DNA of 64,000 bases from the NCBI RefSeq assembly GCF_902686445.1, contig NC_062224.1:22609123-22673122 (forward strand), in the 5' to 3' direction. The position numbers and the translations under genes are program-made. This stretch comes from Sciurus carolinensis (lineage: Eukaryota > Chordata > Mammalia > Rodentia > Sciuridae). Below the pieces are notes generated by a model. It did not search any database. It was not told the origin of the DNA and worked only from the letters and a program-made list of their open reading frames with translations. Shown here piece after piece: positions 62,570-64,000 of the stretch (positions within the stretch are counted from its first letter, which is position 1; each line of letters begins with the position of its first letter).

Positions 62570-64000
62570 AAAATAACATCCAATCTCTCCCCTTCCCTCC
62601 ACACACACCTCAGAAGAATAATGAGGAACCCTCTTTGGCCTGCTAATGAGTAAAACCCACAGCAAACATTGTACTTCATGGAGAAACACAAGAAACAGTC
62701 TCTTTAAAATCAGTACAAAACAAGATGCCTACTCACATCCAGCATCAGTGAGAGTGAACAGGTGGCTAAATGAGGAGGTGCCAGATGTGGCCAGCTCGGA
62801 CTGTACTTCCCTGGGCTCCCCACGTGAGTGGAGCTTAACTGGGGAGCTGGGCCTGCATCTCCACTGGGAGGAGTGAGGTTGTAAAAGGCTACTTGACAGG
62901 GAACTGAACTTCTGCCCCACCCTGCAGCAAAAATGTGGTCTGAGTCAAACCTCTCCTGAACCCTTCTCTGGTGACAGGAGGAGCTGAATGTCCACTCCAC
63001 CTGTCTGTAGTGAGGAGATTCGAACTAGTGTTCCACTTTTACTGGGTGGTGTCAGCAGGAATCTCAACTATGCATGTACGTAGCATACCTACTAAAACAG
63101 ATTCAGTAAGATCCAGTTTCAGGGCTGGGGTTGTAGCTCAGTGGTAGAGCACTTGCCTAGCACATGTGAGGTCCTGAGTTTGATTCTCAGCACCACATAA
63201 AAATAAATAAATCAGTTAAAGGTATTGTGTCCATCAACAACTAAAGGATATCTTTTGAAAAAGATCCAGTTTCATAATATGACATTTAAATGTTGAGGAT
63301 ACAAGTAGAAATCACTTATGCCAAGAAGTAGGAAAATCACATGAATGAGAAAAGAAAATTGATTGAATTTTAAAATTTTTTAAAAAATTTTTTCTAATTT
63401 GTACATGACAGAATGCATTTAGAAAATTGATTTTAATACCTACTAAATTCAGATGTTAGAATTATCTGACAAGGATTAAAAAATGATTATGAAAATGCTT
63501 TGTCAAGAAATTATGAACTCTCTTGAAACAAATGGAAAAATATGAAATCTCAGCTAATAGAGATAACATTTTAAAAAATGAAATTATAGAATTGAGAAAC
63601 ACTGAAATAAAGTTTAGTGAATGGGCTAATAGGAGAGTGGAAAAGATGGAGGTTAAGATCTGAACTTGAAGACTCATCTCTAGAATTTACCCAATCAGAA
63701 CAAGACAGAAAATAGATTTTTTTTAAATGAGTACATTTTAAAAAATGGCAATATATTTTCAAGCTCGGGGTGCGTGGTCCATAACAAAAGAGTTAACATT
63801 TGTATCCCCAGTGTCCAAGAAGAGGAGAAAGTGAGACTGAAAAAAAGATTCAAAGAAATGGCTGATAACTTCCTAAATTTGGTGAGAGACATAAACCAAC
63901 AGATTTAAGAAACTGAGAAAATTCAAAGTAGAATACATCTTAGAAATTCAAACCTAGACACATGATAATTGAACTTCTGAAAATTAAAGTCAAACAACAA
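62570..64000 (+). mobile_element. Old L1M 5' UTR to ORF1 region (sense), cut by window end
   Basis: The sequence follows the layout I know for L1ME-type 5' ends: 'aatgaggaaccctctttggcctgctaatg', 'catccagcatcagtgagagtg', 'gaggtgccagatgtggccagc', then 'ttagaattatctgacaaggatt'. The ORF1 start region 'ccccagtgtccaagaagaggagaaag', 'aacttcctaaatttggtgagagacataaaccaacagattta' follows. It is interrupted by an ID SINE at 63122-63250. Confidence 0.65.
63122..63250 (+). repeat. ID-derived SINE with unique 3' tail
   Basis: The ID body ('gggctggggttgtagctcagtggtagagcacttgcctagcacatgtgaggtcctgagtttgattctcagcacc') is followed by an A/T-rich link and the tail 'ggtattgtgtccatcaacaac'. A perfect 13-bp duplication, agatccagtttca, flanks it (63109 and 63262). 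Confidence 0.93.

Noticed and set aside
62646..63000. Overlapping open frames on both strands
   Set aside because: The sequence follows an old L1M 5' UTR, which explains its base composition and open frames.

Overview
The window is mammalian nuclear DNA, most likely from a squirrel-family rodent (ground squirrel or marmot type). It has one large split gene, long AT-rich introns and many rodent SINEs. These include tRNA-derived ID elements and the 7SL/ID chimeric SINEs (B1-dID type) typical of sciurids. There is no bacterial organisation, tRNA gene or CRISPR array. Species and families are assigned from recalled motifs, not from a search.

The backbone is a plus-strand gene that I recognise as the orthologue of human C10orf67. 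A CpG-rich promoter at about 2.1-2.8 kb carries a near-palindromic RFX X-box 22 bp before the chosen ATG. Eight coding exons follow, at 2652, 12599, 14423, 15788, 29553, 36996, 38066 and 52574. All have GT..AG borders and join in one frame to give about 293 residues of a charged, coiled-coil-rich protein. The gene is open at the 3' end, and its remaining exons lie beyond the window or were not recognised. In human the locus neighbours PTF1A and OTUD1.

Intron 7 (38125-52573) holds the two most notable insertions. At about 42736-45551 there is an intronless cTAGE5/MIA2 retrocopy in the same orientation as the host gene. It keeps a 671-codon open reading frame with the membrane anchor, long coiled coils and a shortened proline-rich tail, and is flanked by a candidate 11-bp target-site duplication. 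At 46037-52119 there is a minus-strand endogenous retrovirus. Its two LTRs are about 96% identical, and its interior is badly decayed with only traces of gag and of the end of pol.

The rest is intronic repeat. There are antisense L1 blocks (13.5, 23, 28 and 40-42 kb) and sense L1M remnants (58.5-60.5, 61.5-62.5 and 62.6-64 kb). Older elements include MIR/L2 relics, hAT-Charlie and Tigger-type fossils and a solo LTR at 27 kb. There are also three TG microsatellites and many ID/B1-dID insertions, several with clear target-site duplications. A CpG-enriched, apparently repeat-free block at 36.3-36.84 kb, just before exon 6, stands out as a candidate regulatory element.
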